A program made the position numbers and the translations under genes. Positions 63,203-64,000 of a stretch of DNA of 64,000 nt are shown piece by piece. How positions within the stretch are numbered: position 1 is the stretch's first letter; the number at the start of each line of letters is the position of its first letter. A model generated the notes under the pieces. It was not told where the DNA came from. It ran no database searches and saw only the letters and a list, made by a program, of their open reading frames with translations. Origin of the DNA: Bactericera cockerelli (lineage: Eukaryota > Arthropoda > Insecta > Hemiptera > Triozidae); the NCBI GenBank assembly GCA_024516035.1, contig CM044967.1, positions 18,016,810 to 18,080,809 of the forward strand, given 5' to 3'.

Positions 63203-63405
63203 ATATTATTATAACCTAACAAAACAGGAATAATACTAGAACTCCGAGTATTGTAAATAAACCTGGTTTTTTCCCTCGATTATAATTTGGCATTGGTATT
63301 ACTAACCTGGTTTCTGGTTTCTGGTTAGATACCATCAGAATAACTCGGCGTAACTTGCGCTGCTACAATAACAACAACATTCATTATTTACATCATCAGT
63401 ATCAA

Positions 63406-63622
63406 TGCACTGTGGTAGTCAAGTGGTTAACACGCCAGTCTGGTAATCCAGGTAGCGTTGGGACCCGTTGGTTCGAATCCCACCCAGTGCATGAATTTTT
63501 CCTCATTAATTTGAGTTTGTGACTACGTAATAATAAGACTCTGAGGATTAGGTGATAGAAAATGCTTTGAGCATTAAACTCACCTGGTGGTTACCTTCCA
63601 CTGAAGAGTATTATTATTATTA
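63406..63622 (+). repeat. SINE family A
   Basis: cactgtggtagtcaagtggt, ttggttcgaatcccacccag, cacctggtggttaccttcca, (att)n. Confidence 0.85.
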
Positions 63623-64000
63623 TGATAAGAGAGTAAATCAAAAACATAATAAAGCAACTTCTTGAAAAAAATTGTATTCTTTGTGTCATTATAGTACAAT
63701 TTTGGTGGGTAGCCTAGTTATCACATTTCATTACAATAAGAACAACTTACAGAGATAAAAATCTCGTTCATTTTCTATAGATGAAAATCTACATGGAATT
63801 TTCACCCCTCTTAGATAAATGGACAAAAATTATATTATTTTATTTATCACAACTTCTCACTTTTCTGTTTTCTTTGATTTTACTGATGTTGCCTTCATTC
63901 TTACCAAGATTCTATTGGGCAATAAGAAAGAATCCCATGATATTATTTACCAGATGAGATCCGAGAATTTGAATACAATAGATAATTTACTGGATCATTA
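63623..64000. other. Right edge, no gene seen
   Basis: AT-rich; contains one aacttctcacttttctgttt motif at about 63850. Confidence 0.4.

Overview
This is a eukaryotic nuclear window, AT-rich and intron-rich, from an arthropod and most likely an insect. The evidence is two recognisable genes: the ETS-domain ecdysone-response factor E74 (plus strand) and a salt-inducible kinase of the SIK3 type (minus strand). The coding text resembles known arthropod orthologues, but the species cannot be fixed from sequence alone. I see no bacterial operons, CRISPR array or functional RNA gene.

Layout. At 1-14.4 kb lie the last six coding exons of E74, in frame across all five introns (960 nt, 319 codons plus stop). 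Its 8.2 kb intron is packed with SINEs and LINE tails. At 14.4-25.7 kb is a gene-free stretch holding a LINE reverse-transcriptase remnant, a hAT-type MITE with an 8-bp target duplication, a decayed tandem array of several hundred-bp units, and a piggyBac-type MITE. At 25.7-40.7 kb is a complete 18-exon SIK3-like gene, transcribed leftward. Its exons sum to exactly 2841 nt (946 codons plus stop) with every splice phase matching. The two genes are therefore convergent (tail to tail). From 40.7 to 64 kb I find no convincing gene. That part is a mosaic of tRNA-derived SINEs, TIR elements and satellites, including a 170-bp array, a 29-bp minisatellite and 37-bp and 45-bp arrays.

Repeats dominate. 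At least four tRNA-headed SINE families (named A, B, C and E here), a fifth tRNA-headed family D, and a 5S-rRNA-headed SINE occur. Family D and the 5S SINE share the same body and tail, so two different polymerase III heads sit on one backbone. Several non-autonomous DNA transposons can be delimited to the base by TTAA, TA, TACTA or 8-bp target duplications.

The genes are not known to form one pathway. E74 is an ecdysone-induced transcription factor. SIK3 is an LKB1-activated, PKA-inhibited kinase controlling class IIa HDACs and CRTC in metabolism. Their adjacency is probably incidental.
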